From Fusobacterium nucleatum_L (GTDB taxonomy: Bacteria > Fusobacteriota > Fusobacteriia > Fusobacteriales > Fusobacteriaceae): a stretch of 64,000 bases of DNA. The notes beneath the pieces are model-generated. The model was given only the letters and a program-made list of their open reading frames with translations, did not search any database and had not been told where the DNA came from. Positions 8,920-17,377 of this stretch are shown piece after piece; position 1 is the first letter of the stretch; each line of letters opens with the position of its first letter. Location of the stretch: NCBI RefSeq assembly GCF_050231725.1, contig NZ_CP077172.1, positions 310,001-374,000 of the forward strand, in the 5' to 3' direction. The position numbers were made by a program, and so were the translations under genes.

Positions 8920-10365
8920 ATGATAAAAGAATGGGAGTCAGTTATAGGACTAGAAGTTCACTTACAATTAAAAACAGGTACTAAAGTATGGTGTGGTTGT
9001 AAATCTGACTATGATGAAAGTGGAATAAATCTACATACTTGCCCAATTTGTTTAGGTCACCCAGGAACACTTCCAAAATTAAATAAAAAAGTGGTTGATT
9101 ATGCAATTAAAGCAGCTCTTGCTCTTAATTGTCAAATAAATAATGAAAGTAGTTTTGATAGAAAAAATTATTTCTATCCAGATGCACCTAAAAACTATCA
9201 AATTACACAATTTGAAAAATCTTATGCGGAAAAAGGATATTTAGAATTTAAACTAAATTCTGGTAGAGAAGTAAAAGTTGGGATAACTAAGGTTCAAATA
9301 GAAGAAGATACTGCAAAAGCTATTCATGGAAAAAATGAATCTTATTTAAACTTTAATAGAGCTTCTATCCCTTTGATTGAAATTATATCTGAACCAGATA
9401 TGAGAAATTCAGAAGAGGCTTATGAATACCTAAATACTTTAAAAAATATAATAAAGTATACTAAAGTTAGTGATGTATCTATGGAAACTGGATCACTTAG
9501 GTGTGATGCCAATATTTCTGTTATGGAAAAAGGTTCTAAAATTTTTGGAACAAGGGTAGAAGTTAAAAACTTAAATTCATTTAAAGCTGTTGCAAGAGCA
9601 ATTGATTATGAAATTGGAAGGCAAATAGAACTTATAGAAAATGGTGGAAAAGTAGATCAAGAAACTAGACTTTGGGATGAAGAAAATCAAATAACAAGAG
9701 TTATGAGATCAAAAGAAGAGGCTATGGATTATAGATACTTCAATGAACCTGATTTGTTAAAACTTCTTATAAGTGATGAGGAAATTGAAGAAATTAAGAA
9801 AGATATGCCTGAAACTAGACTTGCTAAAATTGAAAGATTTAAAACTAATTACTCTTTAGATGAAAAAGATGCTCTTATTTTAACAGAAGAAGTTGAACTT
9901 TCAGATTATTTTGAAGAAGTTGTAAAATACTCAAATAATGCTAAATTAAGTTCTAATTGGATTTTAACAGAAGTTTTAAGAGTATTAAAACATAAAAATA
10001 TTAACATAGAATCTTTTACAGTAAGTAGTGAAAATCTTGCTAAAATAATAAAATTAATAGATAAAAATACTATCTCTTCAAAAATAGCAAAAGAAGTTTT
10101 TGAAATAGCTCTTGATGATGAAAGAGATCCTGAAATCATTGTAAAAGAAAAAGGACTTGTTCAAGTATCAGATACAAATGAAATAGAAAAAATGGTTGAA
10201 GAAGTTTTATCTAACAATCAAAAAATGGTTGAAGACTATAAATCAGCGGATGAAGGTAGAAAACCAAGAGTACTTAAAGGAATAGTAGGACAAGTTATGA
10301 AAATTTCTAAAGGAAAAGCAAATCCTGAGATTGTAAATGAATTAATTATGGAGAAATTAAAATAA
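8920..10365 (+). CDS. gatB: Asp/Glu-tRNA amidotransferase subunit B
   Basis: GatB is the tRNA-binding kinase/amidotransferase subunit that activates the Glu or Asp on mischarged tRNA with ATP. The N-terminus (VIGLEVHLQLKTGTKVWCGC) and the paired cysteines in WCGC and CPICLG form the expected zinc site. The C-terminal part is the helical/YqeY tRNA-binding tail, ending NPEIVNELIMEKLK. The length of 481 residues is normal. An intrinsic terminator overlaps the stop codon, which closes the gat cluster. Confidence 0.96.
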   Translation: MIKEWESVIGLEVHLQLKTGTKVWCGCKSDYDESGINLHTCPICLGHPGTLPKLNKKVVDYAIKAALALNCQINNESSFDRKNYFYPDAPKNYQITQFEKSYAEKGYLEFKLNSGREVKVGITKVQIEEDTAKAIHGKNESYLNFNRASIPLIEIISEPDMRNSEEAYEYLNTLKNIIKYTKVSDVSMETGSLRCDANISVMEKGSKIFGTRVEVKNLNSFKAVARAIDYEIGRQIELIENGGKVDQETRLWDEENQITRVMRSKEEAMDYRYFNEPDLLKLLISDEEIEEIKKDMPETRLAKIERFKTNYSLDEKDALILTEEVELSDYFEEVVKYSNNAKLSSNWILTEVLRVLKHKNINIESFTVSSENLAKIIKLIDKNTISSKIAKEVFEIALDDERDPEIIVKEKGLVQVSDTNEIEKMVEEVLSNNQKMVEDYKSADEGRKPRVLKGIVGQVMKISKGKANPEIVNELIMEKLK

Positions 10366-10384
10366 GCTGTTCCAACAGCTTATT
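10361..10384 (+). terminator. Intrinsic terminator after gatB
   Basis: An 11-bp stem (10361-10371 with 10374-10384, minimal loop) contains AAGCTGTT/AACAGCTT and is followed by a T-rich stretch. It overlaps the gatB stop codon. Confidence 0.85.
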
Positions 10385-10406
10385 TTTATAGTAGAAAGGA
10401 ATAAAA

Positions 10407-11366
10407 ATGAAAAATTATGATTTTTATCCACCAATAGAACCTTTTAAATCATATATGCTACCAGTAAGTGATATTCATAGCATTTATGTGGAAGAATGTG
10501 GAAATCCAAATGGAGAGCCTATAATCTTTTTACATGGTGGACCAGGAGCAGGCTGCGGAAAAAAAGCAAGAAGATTTTTTGATCCAGAATATTATCATAT
10601 AATTTTATTTGATCAAAGAGGTTGTGGAAGAAGTCTCCCTTTTGTTGAACTTAAAGAGAATAATATTTTTTATTCTGTTGAAGATATGGAAAAAATAAGA
10701 TTGTATATAGGCATTGATAAGTGGATTATATTTGCTGGAAGTTATGGCTCAACTTTAGGGTTAACTTATGCTATACATTATCCTGAAAAAGTCAAAAGAA
10801 TGGTTTTACAAGGAATATTCTTAGCTAACGAAGAAGATGTAAAATGGTATTTTCAAAAAGGAATTTCTGAAATTTATCCAGCAGAGTTTAAAATATTTAA
10901 GAATTTTATTCCAAAAGATGAACAACATAATTTACTTGAAGCCTACCATAAAATATTTTTCTCTAATGATATCAAGCGTAGAAATGAAGCAATTAAAATT
11001 TGGAGTCGCTTTGAATTAAGAACTATGGAATCTGATTTTACTTGGCCTTCAGAAGAAGAAGTTCAAAACTATGAAATTTCACTCGCTCTTATAGAAGCCC
11101 ATTATTTCTATAATAAAATGTTTTGGAATGATAGTGAATATATATTGAATAGAACTGAGAAAATAAAAGATATACCTATTCAAATAGTACATGGTAGATT
11201 TGACTTAAATACAAGAGTTATTTCTGCATACAGATTAGCAGAAAAATTAAATAATTGTGAGCTTGTAATCGTGGAAGGAGTTGGACATTCTCCCTTTACA
11301 AAACAAATGAGTGAAGTCCTTATAAAATTTTTAGAAGATACAAAGGAAACAAATAATGGAAAATAA
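10407..11366 (+). CDS. pip: Proline iminopeptidase (alpha/beta hydrolase)
   Basis: This is a 319-residue alpha/beta hydrolase of the S33 peptidase family, which releases N-terminal proline from peptides. The oxyanion motif FLHGGPGAGC (about residues 41-50), DQRGCGRS (69-76), the nucleophile Ser112 in AGSYGSTLGL, a later Asp in HGRFDLNTR and His in GVGHSPF give the full triad. The usual PIP nucleophile context is GGSWGS, so the A-G-S-Y variant is a small deviation. No signal peptide is seen, so it should be cytoplasmic. It overlaps the following asparaginase by 11 bp, suggesting joint use in peptide and amino-acid catabolism. Confidence 0.85.
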   Translation: MKNYDFYPPIEPFKSYMLPVSDIHSIYVEECGNPNGEPIIFLHGGPGAGCGKKARRFFDPEYYHIILFDQRGCGRSLPFVELKENNIFYSVEDMEKIRLYIGIDKWIIFAGSYGSTLGLTYAIHYPEKVKRMVLQGIFLANEEDVKWYFQKGISEIYPAEFKIFKNFIPKDEQHNLLEAYHKIFFSNDIKRRNEAIKIWSRFELRTMESDFTWPSEEEVQNYEISLALIEAHYFYNKMFWNDSEYILNRTEKIKDIPIQIVHGRFDLNTRVISAYRLAEKLNNCELVIVEGVGHSPFTKQMSEVLIKFLEDTKETNNGK

Positions 11367-12366
11367 AGTTCTTATAATAAATACTGGTGGAACTATTGGA
11401 ATGGTTGGTAAACCGTTAAGACCTGCTTATAATTGGTCTGAAATTACAAAAGAATATTCAGTATTAGAAAAATTACCAACAGACTACTATCAATTTGATA
11501 AATTAATAGATTCATCAGATGTTACAATAGAATTTTGGATAGAATTAGTAGAAGTTATAGAAAAAAATTATGATGAATATTTAGGTTTTGTTATATTACA
11601 TGGTACAGATACTATGGCATATACAGGTTCTATGTTATCATTTTTACTAAAAAATTTAGCAAAACCTGTTATATTAACAGGAGCACAAGCTCCAATGGTA
11701 AATCCTAGAAGTGATGGATTGCAAAACTTAATAAATTCTATTTACATTGCGGGTCATAAATTATTTGATATTCCTTTAATTCCCGAAGTATGTATATGTT
11801 TTAGAGATAGTTTACTAAGAGCAAACAGAAGCAAAAAAACAGATAGTAACAATTATTATGGTTTTTCTTCGCCAAACTACAATCCTTTGGCAGAAATAGC
11901 TACTGAAATAAAAATTATTTCAGATAGAATTTTAAAAATACCAACAGAGAAATTTTATGTTGAAAAGAATATTGATTCCAATGTTTTACTATTAGAATTA
12001 TTTCCTGGCCTACATTCAAAGTACATATCTGACTTTATCGAGAGCAATAAAAATATAAAAGCTTTGATTCTAAAGACATATGGAAGTGGTAATACTCCAA
12101 CAAATGAGGAATTTTTTGAAACTCTAAAATCTATATCACAAAAAGGTATTCCTATTCTAGATATAACTCAATGTATCTCAGGAAGTGTGAAGATGCCTCT
12201 TTATGAGTCCACTGATAAGTTATCAAAATTAGGAGTTATAAATGGAAGTGATATAACTTCAGAAGCAGGTTTAACTAAAATGATGTATCTACTAGGAAAA
12301 AATTTAACTCCACAAGAAATAAAAAATGCTTTTATAACATCAATTTGTGGAGAACAGTCTGTATAA
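11356..12366 (+). CDS. ansA: L-asparaginase, type I
   Basis: The enzyme hydrolyses asparagine to aspartate and ammonia. The two catalytic threonine motifs are present: INTGGTIGM near the N-terminus and ILHGTDTMAYTG at about residue 75. The length of 336 residues and the absence of a signal peptide fit the cytoplasmic type I (AnsA) form. TLTGAQAP-like ILTGAQAPM and the C-terminal domain with GSGNTPT are also family features. It overlaps proline iminopeptidase by 11 bp and is 15 bp from the next gene. Confidence 0.92.
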   Translation: MENKVLIINTGGTIGMVGKPLRPAYNWSEITKEYSVLEKLPTDYYQFDKLIDSSDVTIEFWIELVEVIEKNYDEYLGFVILHGTDTMAYTGSMLSFLLKNLAKPVILTGAQAPMVNPRSDGLQNLINSIYIAGHKLFDIPLIPEVCICFRDSLLRANRSKKTDSNNYYGFSSPNYNPLAEIATEIKIISDRILKIPTEKFYVEKNIDSNVLLLELFPGLHSKYISDFIESNKNIKALILKTYGSGNTPTNEEFFETLKSISQKGIPILDITQCISGSVKMPLYESTDKLSKLGVINGSDITSEAGLTKMMYLLGKNLTPQEIKNAFITSICGEQSV

Positions 12367-12381
12367 TATAGGAGAAAAGTT

Positions 12382-13086
12382 ATGAAAAGATTTGTATTTT
12401 TAATACTTACTGTTATAATAGTTTCAGTTTTTAGCATATTAAAATCTTGTCAGAGGGATACAAGAGAAGTTATCAATGTTTATGCAGAGAGAGAGATAGA
12501 AATCTTTATTGGGAAACTAACTAAAAAATATGAAAAAATTAATAAAGAAGTTGTGATAAACATAAATACTTTAAATTCAATAGAGGATTATGATATTATA
12601 CTGACTAATGAGGATTCTAAAGTTAAGGCTAATATAAAAAACAAATATGAAATTAAAGATTTTTTTGAAGATCAACTAGTCATAATAGGTCGTAGAAAAA
12701 TAGATAATTTGTCTCAAATGTTAACTTCTTCTATTGCTATTCCTAACTATAAAACAAATATTGGAAAAATTGGTTTAGATATTTTTGCTAAAGTAGATGG
12801 TTTTCAAGAAATGGCGAAGAAAATTCAATATAAAGATGATGTAATGAGTTCTCTTGAAAGTGTTGATTTATATGAAGTTGACTATGCTTTTGTTACAAAT
12901 AAAATTTTACCTCTTGCTAAAAATTCAGAAATTTGTTACATTTTTCCGAAAAATGTAGAGCAAAATAAAATTTTATATAAAGCTTATATTAATTTGAAAA
13001 GTATAAATAATACAAAAGAATTTTATAATTTTATGGAAGAAGAATTAGCAGAAAAATTTCAAGTTAAATCAAAAACTGAAAAATAA
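12382..13086 (+). CDS. ModA-like periplasmic binding lipoprotein
   Basis: This 234-residue protein has an N-terminal hydrophobic segment ending ILKSC, a plausible but atypical lipobox with Lys before Ser-Cys. The rest follows the order of ModA-type solute-binding proteins: NVYAEREIEIFIGKLTKKYE, a YDIILTNED stretch, LVIIGRR, the SIAIPNYK hinge region, and DYAFVTNK near the C-terminus. Ligand residues of ModA are not clearly conserved, so molybdate binding is doubtful. No ABC permease or ATPase genes are adjacent. It may be an orphan binding lipoprotein with an unknown ligand. Confidence 0.6.
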   Translation: MKRFVFLILTVIIVSVFSILKSCQRDTREVINVYAEREIEIFIGKLTKKYEKINKEVVININTLNSIEDYDIILTNEDSKVKANIKNKYEIKDFFEDQLVIIGRRKIDNLSQMLTSSIAIPNYKTNIGKIGLDIFAKVDGFQEMAKKIQYKDDVMSSLESVDLYEVDYAFVTNKILPLAKNSEICYIFPKNVEQNKILYKAYINLKSINNTKEFYNFMEEELAEKFQVKSKTEK

Positions 13087-13122
13087 GCTAATTAATAGAA
13101 GTTAAGATTTGGAGGTACTACT

Positions 13123-14106
13123 TTGAAAAAAGTTTTAATATTTTTCTGTTTCTTATTAATAGCTAGTAATACTTTTGCAGAAGAAAATATTGTAATAAAT
13201 AATAGCCAAAACGTGATGGAGCAAAAATCAGAAAAAACAATTTTAGATGTAAAATCAGTATATGATTCTTTAAATATAAAAAATAAATTGGATTATTCTA
13301 TCTTTCAAAAAGCATATTTAGGTTATACACAAATACCAAATAAAAACCCTGGTGTTTTAATAATAATTGACTATACAAAACCTTCAAACGAAGAAAGGTT
13401 TTATGTCTTAGATCTTAATAAAAAAAAGCTTGTTTATTCCACTCGAGTTGCTCATTCTAAAAATTCAGGATTAGAAATTCCTTTACAATTTTCAGATGAT
13501 CCTAATTCCTACCAGAGCTCATTAGGATTCTTTGTGACATTGGGAGAATATAATGGAGCTTATGGATACTCCCTAAGATTAAAAGGATTAGAAGAAAATA
13601 TAAATGCTAATGCTGAAGACAGAGCTATTGTTATTCATGGTGGAGATATAGTTGAAGATCAATATATTAAAAAATTTGGCTTTGCCGGTAGAAGTTTAGG
13701 TTGTCCTGTGTTACCACACTCTTTAACAAAAGAAATTATAGACTTTATTAAAAATGGCAGAGTTCTATTTATTCATGGAAATGATGAGGAATATATCAAT
13801 AATAGTTTATATTTAAGCAAATTAGCTCCTATATTTGAAGGAAGCCCTAAAAATATTGTTGAGATTGAAAAACCAGTTGTAATTACAACTATTTCTACTA
13901 TCCCAACTACAAATACTGATATTATAATTGAGAAAAAAGATACAATAACAGTTGAAAAAACAGAAGTTAAGGATGTCACTTCTAAAGAAAATACTCTAGA
14001 AGAAAATAAGAAAGAGGAAAAAGTAGAAAAATCAAAAAAAGAGAATAGAAAATATCCAAAAGAAGTTACTAAAAAAAGTTTGGGATTAGAAAGAAAATTA
14101 AAATAA
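13123..14106 (+). CDS. L,D-transpeptidase-like secreted protein
   Basis: This 327-residue protein starts at TTG behind a strong GGAGGT site (13111-13116). Residues 1-19 are a signal peptide ending NTFA. The central domain has the features of the murein L,D-transpeptidase (YkuD-type) family: a conserved His in VIHGGD and the catalytic Cys in SLGCPVLP. This suggests cross-linking or anchoring at peptidoglycan in the periplasm. The last 80 residues are low-complexity Thr/Ile/Lys/Glu and probably disordered or wall-associated. A very long hairpin follows. Confidence 0.8.
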   Translation: MKKVLIFFCFLLIASNTFAEENIVINNSQNVMEQKSEKTILDVKSVYDSLNIKNKLDYSIFQKAYLGYTQIPNKNPGVLIIIDYTKPSNEERFYVLDLNKKKLVYSTRVAHSKNSGLEIPLQFSDDPNSYQSSLGFFVTLGEYNGAYGYSLRLKGLEENINANAEDRAIVIHGGDIVEDQYIKKFGFAGRSLGCPVLPHSLTKEIIDFIKNGRVLFIHGNDEEYINNSLYLSKLAPIFEGSPKNIVEIEKPVVITTISTIPTTNTDIIIEKKDTITVEKTEVKDVTSKENTLEENKKEEKVEKSKKENRKYPKEVTKKSLGLERKLK

Positions 14107-14112
14107 TTTTTT

Positions 14113-14185
14113 GAGAGTGTGAAACTTTTTCTGTAAATTCTTATTCTTCTATGATTAGAATTTACAGAAAAAAGTTCACATTCTC
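14113..14185. terminator. Long imperfect hairpin after the transpeptidase-like gene
   Basis: A 29-bp stem with three mismatches (14113-14141 with 14157-14185) closes a loop of about 15 nt. It is preceded by T6 and followed by a short A-rich run rather than a clean T-run. It can act as a terminator but is much longer than the others here, so it may be a remnant of a mobile palindrome. No target duplication is visible. Confidence 0.6.
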
Positions 14186-14188
14186 TAC

Positions 14189-14266
14189 AAAAAAGAGAAT
14201 TCTTTAAGATTTTACTCTCAAAAAATTCTCTTGATTATCTTAATTGTAAGTCTAAATTTTTTTATC
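14189..14266 (-). repeat. Copy 1 of a 77-bp covarying hairpin element
   Basis: On the minus strand it starts GATAAA, continues with TTTAGACTTA, and ends in a hairpin (AAGAGAATT with AATTCTCTT) followed by T6. It aligns over its whole length with 24981-25057, but the stem bases differ in a paired way. It lies just downstream of the yoeB toxin stop, so it may be that operon's terminator or a 3'-UTR RNA. Confidence 0.6.
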
Positions 14267-14289
14267 AACACTATTTGACAAACAACCTT

Positions 14290-14547
14290 TTATTCTTCAT
14301 AGTGTCCTTTGCAGGATATAATAACAACTATTTCATTTACAATATCATAAATCAATCTGTTATATTGGTCTATTCTTCTACTATATCCATTACGATATTT
14401 TAATTTCTCAGGTTTACCAATACCGTTTAAAACTCCATTTCTTTCAATATCTTTTATCAATTCATTTATTTTTTTAACTATCTTTTTATCTAAATTTAAC
14501 CATTCTTTGTAATCTTCCCATGCTCTCTCATTCCATAACTTTTGCAT
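14290..14547 (-). CDS. yoeB: YoeB-family mRNA interferase toxin
   Basis: This 85-residue protein matches the Txe/YoeB toxins of the RelE superfamily, which cut mRNA at the ribosome A site. The order of landmarks agrees along the whole length: WNERAWEDYKEWL at the start, KKINELIKDIERN, GIGKPEKLKY, YSRRIDQYNRLIYD, and the C-terminal IISCKGHYEE. The general acid/base Glu, Arg and terminal His-Tyr are retained, so it looks active. The start codon directly abuts the antitoxin stop. It is expressed behind the antitoxin from one promoter. Confidence 0.92.
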   Translation of the reverse strand: MQKLWNERAWEDYKEWLNLDKKIVKKINELIKDIERNGVLNGIGKPEKLKYRNGYSRRIDQYNRLIYDIVNEIVVIISCKGHYEE

Positions 14548-14784
14548 TTATTCATCATCTACTTCTATAAGTTCATGAAATTGTCCTTTTCCAGCCTTTA
14601 CGCTTTCAATTCTTTTATCTATTTCATTCCAATATTTTAACCTTTCAAGTTCTTCAAGTATCTCATTATATTTCTTAGCAGTTATTAAAATTAAATCATC
14701 GGCGTCATTTTCTCTTTTTATAATAATTTCATTTTCATTTCCTATCATTTTATCAAATATATCATTAACATTAATGGCTATCAT
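14548..14784 (-). CDS. yefM: YefM/Phd-family antitoxin
   Basis: This 78-residue antitoxin partners the adjacent YoeB. The N-terminal Phd/YefM DNA-binding fold is short, with LILITAKKYNEILEELERL as the recognisable core, and the acidic C-terminus should wrap the toxin. The ATG at 14784 is chosen over an in-frame GTG nine bases upstream, because that GTG lies inside the GGAGGTG ribosome site (14797-14791), which is six bases from the ATG. A consensus promoter lies directly upstream. The pair should autorepress through the antitoxin. Confidence 0.88.
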   Translation of the reverse strand: MIAINVNDIFDKMIGNENEIIIKRENDADDLILITAKKYNEILEELERLKYWNEIDKRIESVKAGKGQFHELIEVDDE

Positions 14785-14818
14785 TTTTAACACCTCCAGC
14801 TTTTTTATATCTTAACTA

Positions 14819-14847
14819 ATTATAAGACATATGACTTTTAATGTCAA
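14819..14847 (-). promoter_or_regulatory. Promoter and candidate operator of yefM-yoeB
   Basis: On the minus strand TTGACA (14847-14842) and TATAAT (14824-14819) are both perfect consensus with a 17-bp spacer. The spacer contains AGTCATATGTCT, an imperfect palindrome around CATATG, a good place for antitoxin-mediated repression. The promoter call is firm and the operator is inferred. Confidence 0.85.
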
Positions 14848-15195
14848 TTTTATATCTTTTTATCTTTTTAAAATTTCGCTTTCGCTTTTTTGTCACTTTT
14901 TAATTTCAATTTTAATCTCCTGGAACAAAGTAAATAACTTAATAAAATTAAATTAAATACCTTAACCTATATCTAATATACACTAACTGTTTTAATTAAA
15001 AAAAACTATTATATTTATAGAGTCATAAGAGTAAAAATCTTTTAATATTTTTCTAGCTTCTTTCATAAAATTTCTGCACCACTTTTGCACCAATAATTAA
15101 AAAAACACTTAAAAAAAGCTAATATTTTAAAACTATAAAAAATACAACGCCCCATGAATAGCTAATATAAAAAAAAGGCATATCTAAGTCTATTA
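14848..15195. other. AT-rich intergenic stretch without a recognisable gene
   Basis: About 350 bp with stops in all frames. A minus-strand stretch around 15050-15100 reads as a short hydrophobic peptide followed by IGAKVVQKFYERS, but there is no start or ribosome site and no family match I can defend. Possible decayed DNA next to the toxin-antitoxin pair. Confidence 0.5.
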
Positions 15196-15224
15196 TTGAT
15201 ATATATTCTAAAATATTATATAAT
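15196..15224 (+). promoter_or_regulatory. Promoter of the DUF1576 gene
   Basis: TTGATA (15196-15201) and TATAAT (15219-15224) are spaced by 17 bp. The start codon of the next gene is about 30 bp downstream, behind AAAGGAG. Confidence 0.75.
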
Positions 15225-15253
15225 TAATGAAAACAATTTTAAAGGAGTTATAA

Positions 15254-16603
15254 ATGGATAAAATCACCCAGAGAATGAAAGAAATAGAAATTTTAACTGT
15301 TGCTTTATCTATGTTAATTTTGATATTCTTTATCTCTTATGTTATTAATGAACATGAAAATATATTTATAGGAATGTATAAAATAATTACTTCCCCTGCT
15401 GTTTTAGTCACTGATTTTATACAAGTGGGTGGAATAGGTGCAGCTTTCCTTAATGCCATTTTAATTTTTTATTTCAATTTTTTCTTAGTAAAATCATTTA
15501 AAGTAAAAATTACTGGAATAACTATTGCTGCTTTTTTTACAGTTTTCGGTTTTTCATTTTTTGGAAAAAATATTTTAAATATTTTACCCTTTTACTTAGG
15601 AGGAATCTTATATAGTATATATACTTCAACTGATTTCTCTGAGCATATTATTCCTATTGCTTTTTCAAGTGCTTTGGCACCTTTTGTAAGTAGTGTTGCT
15701 TTTTATGGAGAAATTTCTTATGAAACATCATATATAAATGCTATTTTAATTGGTGTTTTAATTGGTTTTATAGTAGTTCCTTTGGCAAGGAGTTTATATG
15801 ACTTTCATGAAGGATACGACTTATATAATTTAGGGTTTACAGCAGGTATACTCGGTTCAGTTATTATTGCAGTTTTAAAATTATATCACTTTGAGATTAC
15901 ACCACAATTTTTATTATCAACAGAATACGATATTCCTTTAAAAATTTTGTGTTCTGCTGCTTTTATATCTTTAATAATCATTGGTTTCTATATTAATGAT
16001 AACTCACTTGCAGGTTATTTTTCTTTAATAAAAGATGATGGATATAAATCAGACTTTACACAAAAATATGGATATGGTCTAACATTTATAAATATGGGAA
16101 TAATGGGCTTTATAAGTATGGGTTTTGTAGTCATAACTGGCCAAAGTTTTAATGGACCCGTTTTAGCAGCTCTTTTTACCGTTGTAGGTTTCTCAGCAAA
16201 TGGAAAAACTATTTTTAATACTTTTCCAATATTAGTAGGTATTTTACTTGCAAGTTTGGGAAGTAAAGGAAATACATTTACTTTAGCTATATCTGGATTA
16301 TTTGGCACTGCTCTTGCACCTATATCAGGAGTTTTTGGGCCTGTTGCTGGAATTATAGCTGGTTGGTTACACCTAGCAGTTGTACAAAATGTAGGTTTAG
16401 TTCATGGTGGGCTTAATTTATATAACAATGGCTTTTCTGCAGGAATTGTTGCTGGCTTTTTACTACCTATATTCAATATGATCACTGATAATAACAATCA
16501 AAGAAAAATGAACATTCAAAGAAAACATATGAATTTCTTAAAAACTGTACAAGCAAATATAAAAAAAAGAATTAAAGAAAATGAAGACAAGGAGAATGAA
16601 TGA
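15254..16603 (+). CDS. DUF1576 multi-pass membrane protein
   Basis: This 449-residue protein has roughly ten or more membrane segments and an internal two-fold look: GGIGAAFLNAILIFYFNF in the first half is echoed by GPVLAALFTVVGFSANGKT in the second, and the phrases YNLGFTAGILG and YNNGFSAGIVAG recur. This matches the DUF1576 family of predicted bacterial membrane proteins, whose function is not established to my knowledge. The repeat and small-residue-rich helices suggest a transporter or channel. It has its own promoter and overlaps the NUDIX gene by ATGA. Confidence 0.75.
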   Translation: MDKITQRMKEIEILTVALSMLILIFFISYVINEHENIFIGMYKIITSPAVLVTDFIQVGGIGAAFLNAILIFYFNFFLVKSFKVKITGITIAAFFTVFGFSFFGKNILNILPFYLGGILYSIYTSTDFSEHIIPIAFSSALAPFVSSVAFYGEISYETSYINAILIGVLIGFIVVPLARSLYDFHEGYDLYNLGFTAGILGSVIIAVLKLYHFEITPQFLLSTEYDIPLKILCSAAFISLIIIGFYINDNSLAGYFSLIKDDGYKSDFTQKYGYGLTFINMGIMGFISMGFVVITGQSFNGPVLAALFTVVGFSANGKTIFNTFPILVGILLASLGSKGNTFTLAISGLFGTALAPISGVFGPVAGIIAGWLHLAVVQNVGLVHGGLNLYNNGFSAGIVAGFLLPIFNMITDNNNQRKMNIQRKHMNFLKTVQANIKKRIKENEDKENE

Positions 16604-17115
16604 AAATATTAGACATACCTAATTTAAATTTTTTAAAAGTTGGAGTTGATACTGATCCTTTAAATAACCATAATCTAGAATATTTAGAAAAAGAAAATGC
16701 TATTGCAGCTTTAATTTTAAATCATTCAGGAGATAAGATTTTATTTGTAAATCAATATAGAGCTGGTGTTCATAATTATATATACGAAGTTCCTGCTGGA
16801 CTTATTGAAAATGATGAAGAACCTCTTGTTGCTCTTGAAAGAGAAGTTAGAGAAGAAACTGGTTATAAAAGAGATGATTATGATATTTTATATGATAGTA
16901 GTACGGGTTTTTTAGTTTCACCTGGTTACACAACTGAAAAAATATACATATATATTATAAAACTAAAATCCGATGACATTGTTCCTTTGGACTTAGAGCT
17001 TGATGAAACAGAAAATCTTTATACAAGATGGATAGATATCAGAGATGCAGGAAAATTGACACTTGATATGAAAACTATATTTTCATTACATATCTATGCG
17101 AATTTAATAAAATAG
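16600..17115 (+). CDS. NUDIX hydrolase, ADP-ribose pyrophosphatase-like
   Basis: This 171-residue enzyme belongs to the NUDIX superfamily, which cleaves nucleoside diphosphates linked to another moiety. The full NUDIX box runs from Gly67 to Tyr89, with G-L-I-E at the start and REVREETGY at the end. The upstream VNQYRAGVHNYIYEVPAG and the downstream SPGYTTEKIYIY are typical of ADP-ribose pyrophosphatases (NudF type). The start overlaps the stop of the DUF1576 membrane protein by four bases, so the two are translationally coupled. A terminator overlaps the stop. Confidence 0.88.
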   Translation: MKILDIPNLNFLKVGVDTDPLNNHNLEYLEKENAIAALILNHSGDKILFVNQYRAGVHNYIYEVPAGLIENDEEPLVALEREVREETGYKRDDYDILYDSSTGFLVSPGYTTEKIYIYIIKLKSDDIVPLDLELDETENLYTRWIDIRDAGKLTLDMKTIFSLHIYANLIK

Positions 17116-17134
17116 AGGCTCAGTAGCCTCTATT
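17111..17134 (+). terminator. Intrinsic terminator after the NUDIX gene
   Basis: A 10-bp perfect stem (AATAGAGGCT with AGCCTCTATT) and a CAGT loop are followed by TTATTATTTT. It covers the stop codon. Confidence 0.88.
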
Positions 17135-17290
17135 TTATTATTTTATATTTCCATTTTATAATTTTTTACTTTGATAAAAAATTATATTATTTCTTGTTTT
17201 TAATATAGTTTAAATTTTTTCTTAATTCTTCCTATTTAAGAACAGAAAATATTATTACCAAAATAAAAAAAATAAAAATTAATAAAACAT

Positions 17291-17319
17291 TTGACATTGT
17301 CATATAAAAGTGTTATACA
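17291..17319 (+). promoter_or_regulatory. Promoter of the sialic acid operon
   Basis: Consensus TTGACA (17291-17296), 17-bp spacer, then TATACA (17314-17319). It lies about 60 bp upstream of the mutarotase gene and directly before a LacI-type palindrome. Confidence 0.85.
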
Positions 17320-17334
17320 ATATTTATTAGAAAA

Positions 17335-17350
17335 ATGTTCTCGTGAACAT
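17335..17350 (+). promoter_or_regulatory. LacI-family operator candidate
   Basis: ATGTTCTCGTGAACAT is a 16-bp palindrome with a central CG and one mismatched pair, the typical form of LacI/GalR operators. It lies just after the predicted transcription start, where bound repressor would block the operon. The LacI-type regulator encoded two genes on is the natural ligand; this pairing is inferred. Confidence 0.75.
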
Positions 17351-17377
17351 AATAACTTTTTTTAAGGAGATGAGTTT

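Noticed and set aside
15040..15110. Minus-strand peptide ending IGAKVVQKFYERS, reminiscent of an integrase C-terminus
   Set aside because: No start, no ribosome site, only about 20 residues, and no integrase catalytic motif anywhere near; treated as unassigned intergenic DNA.
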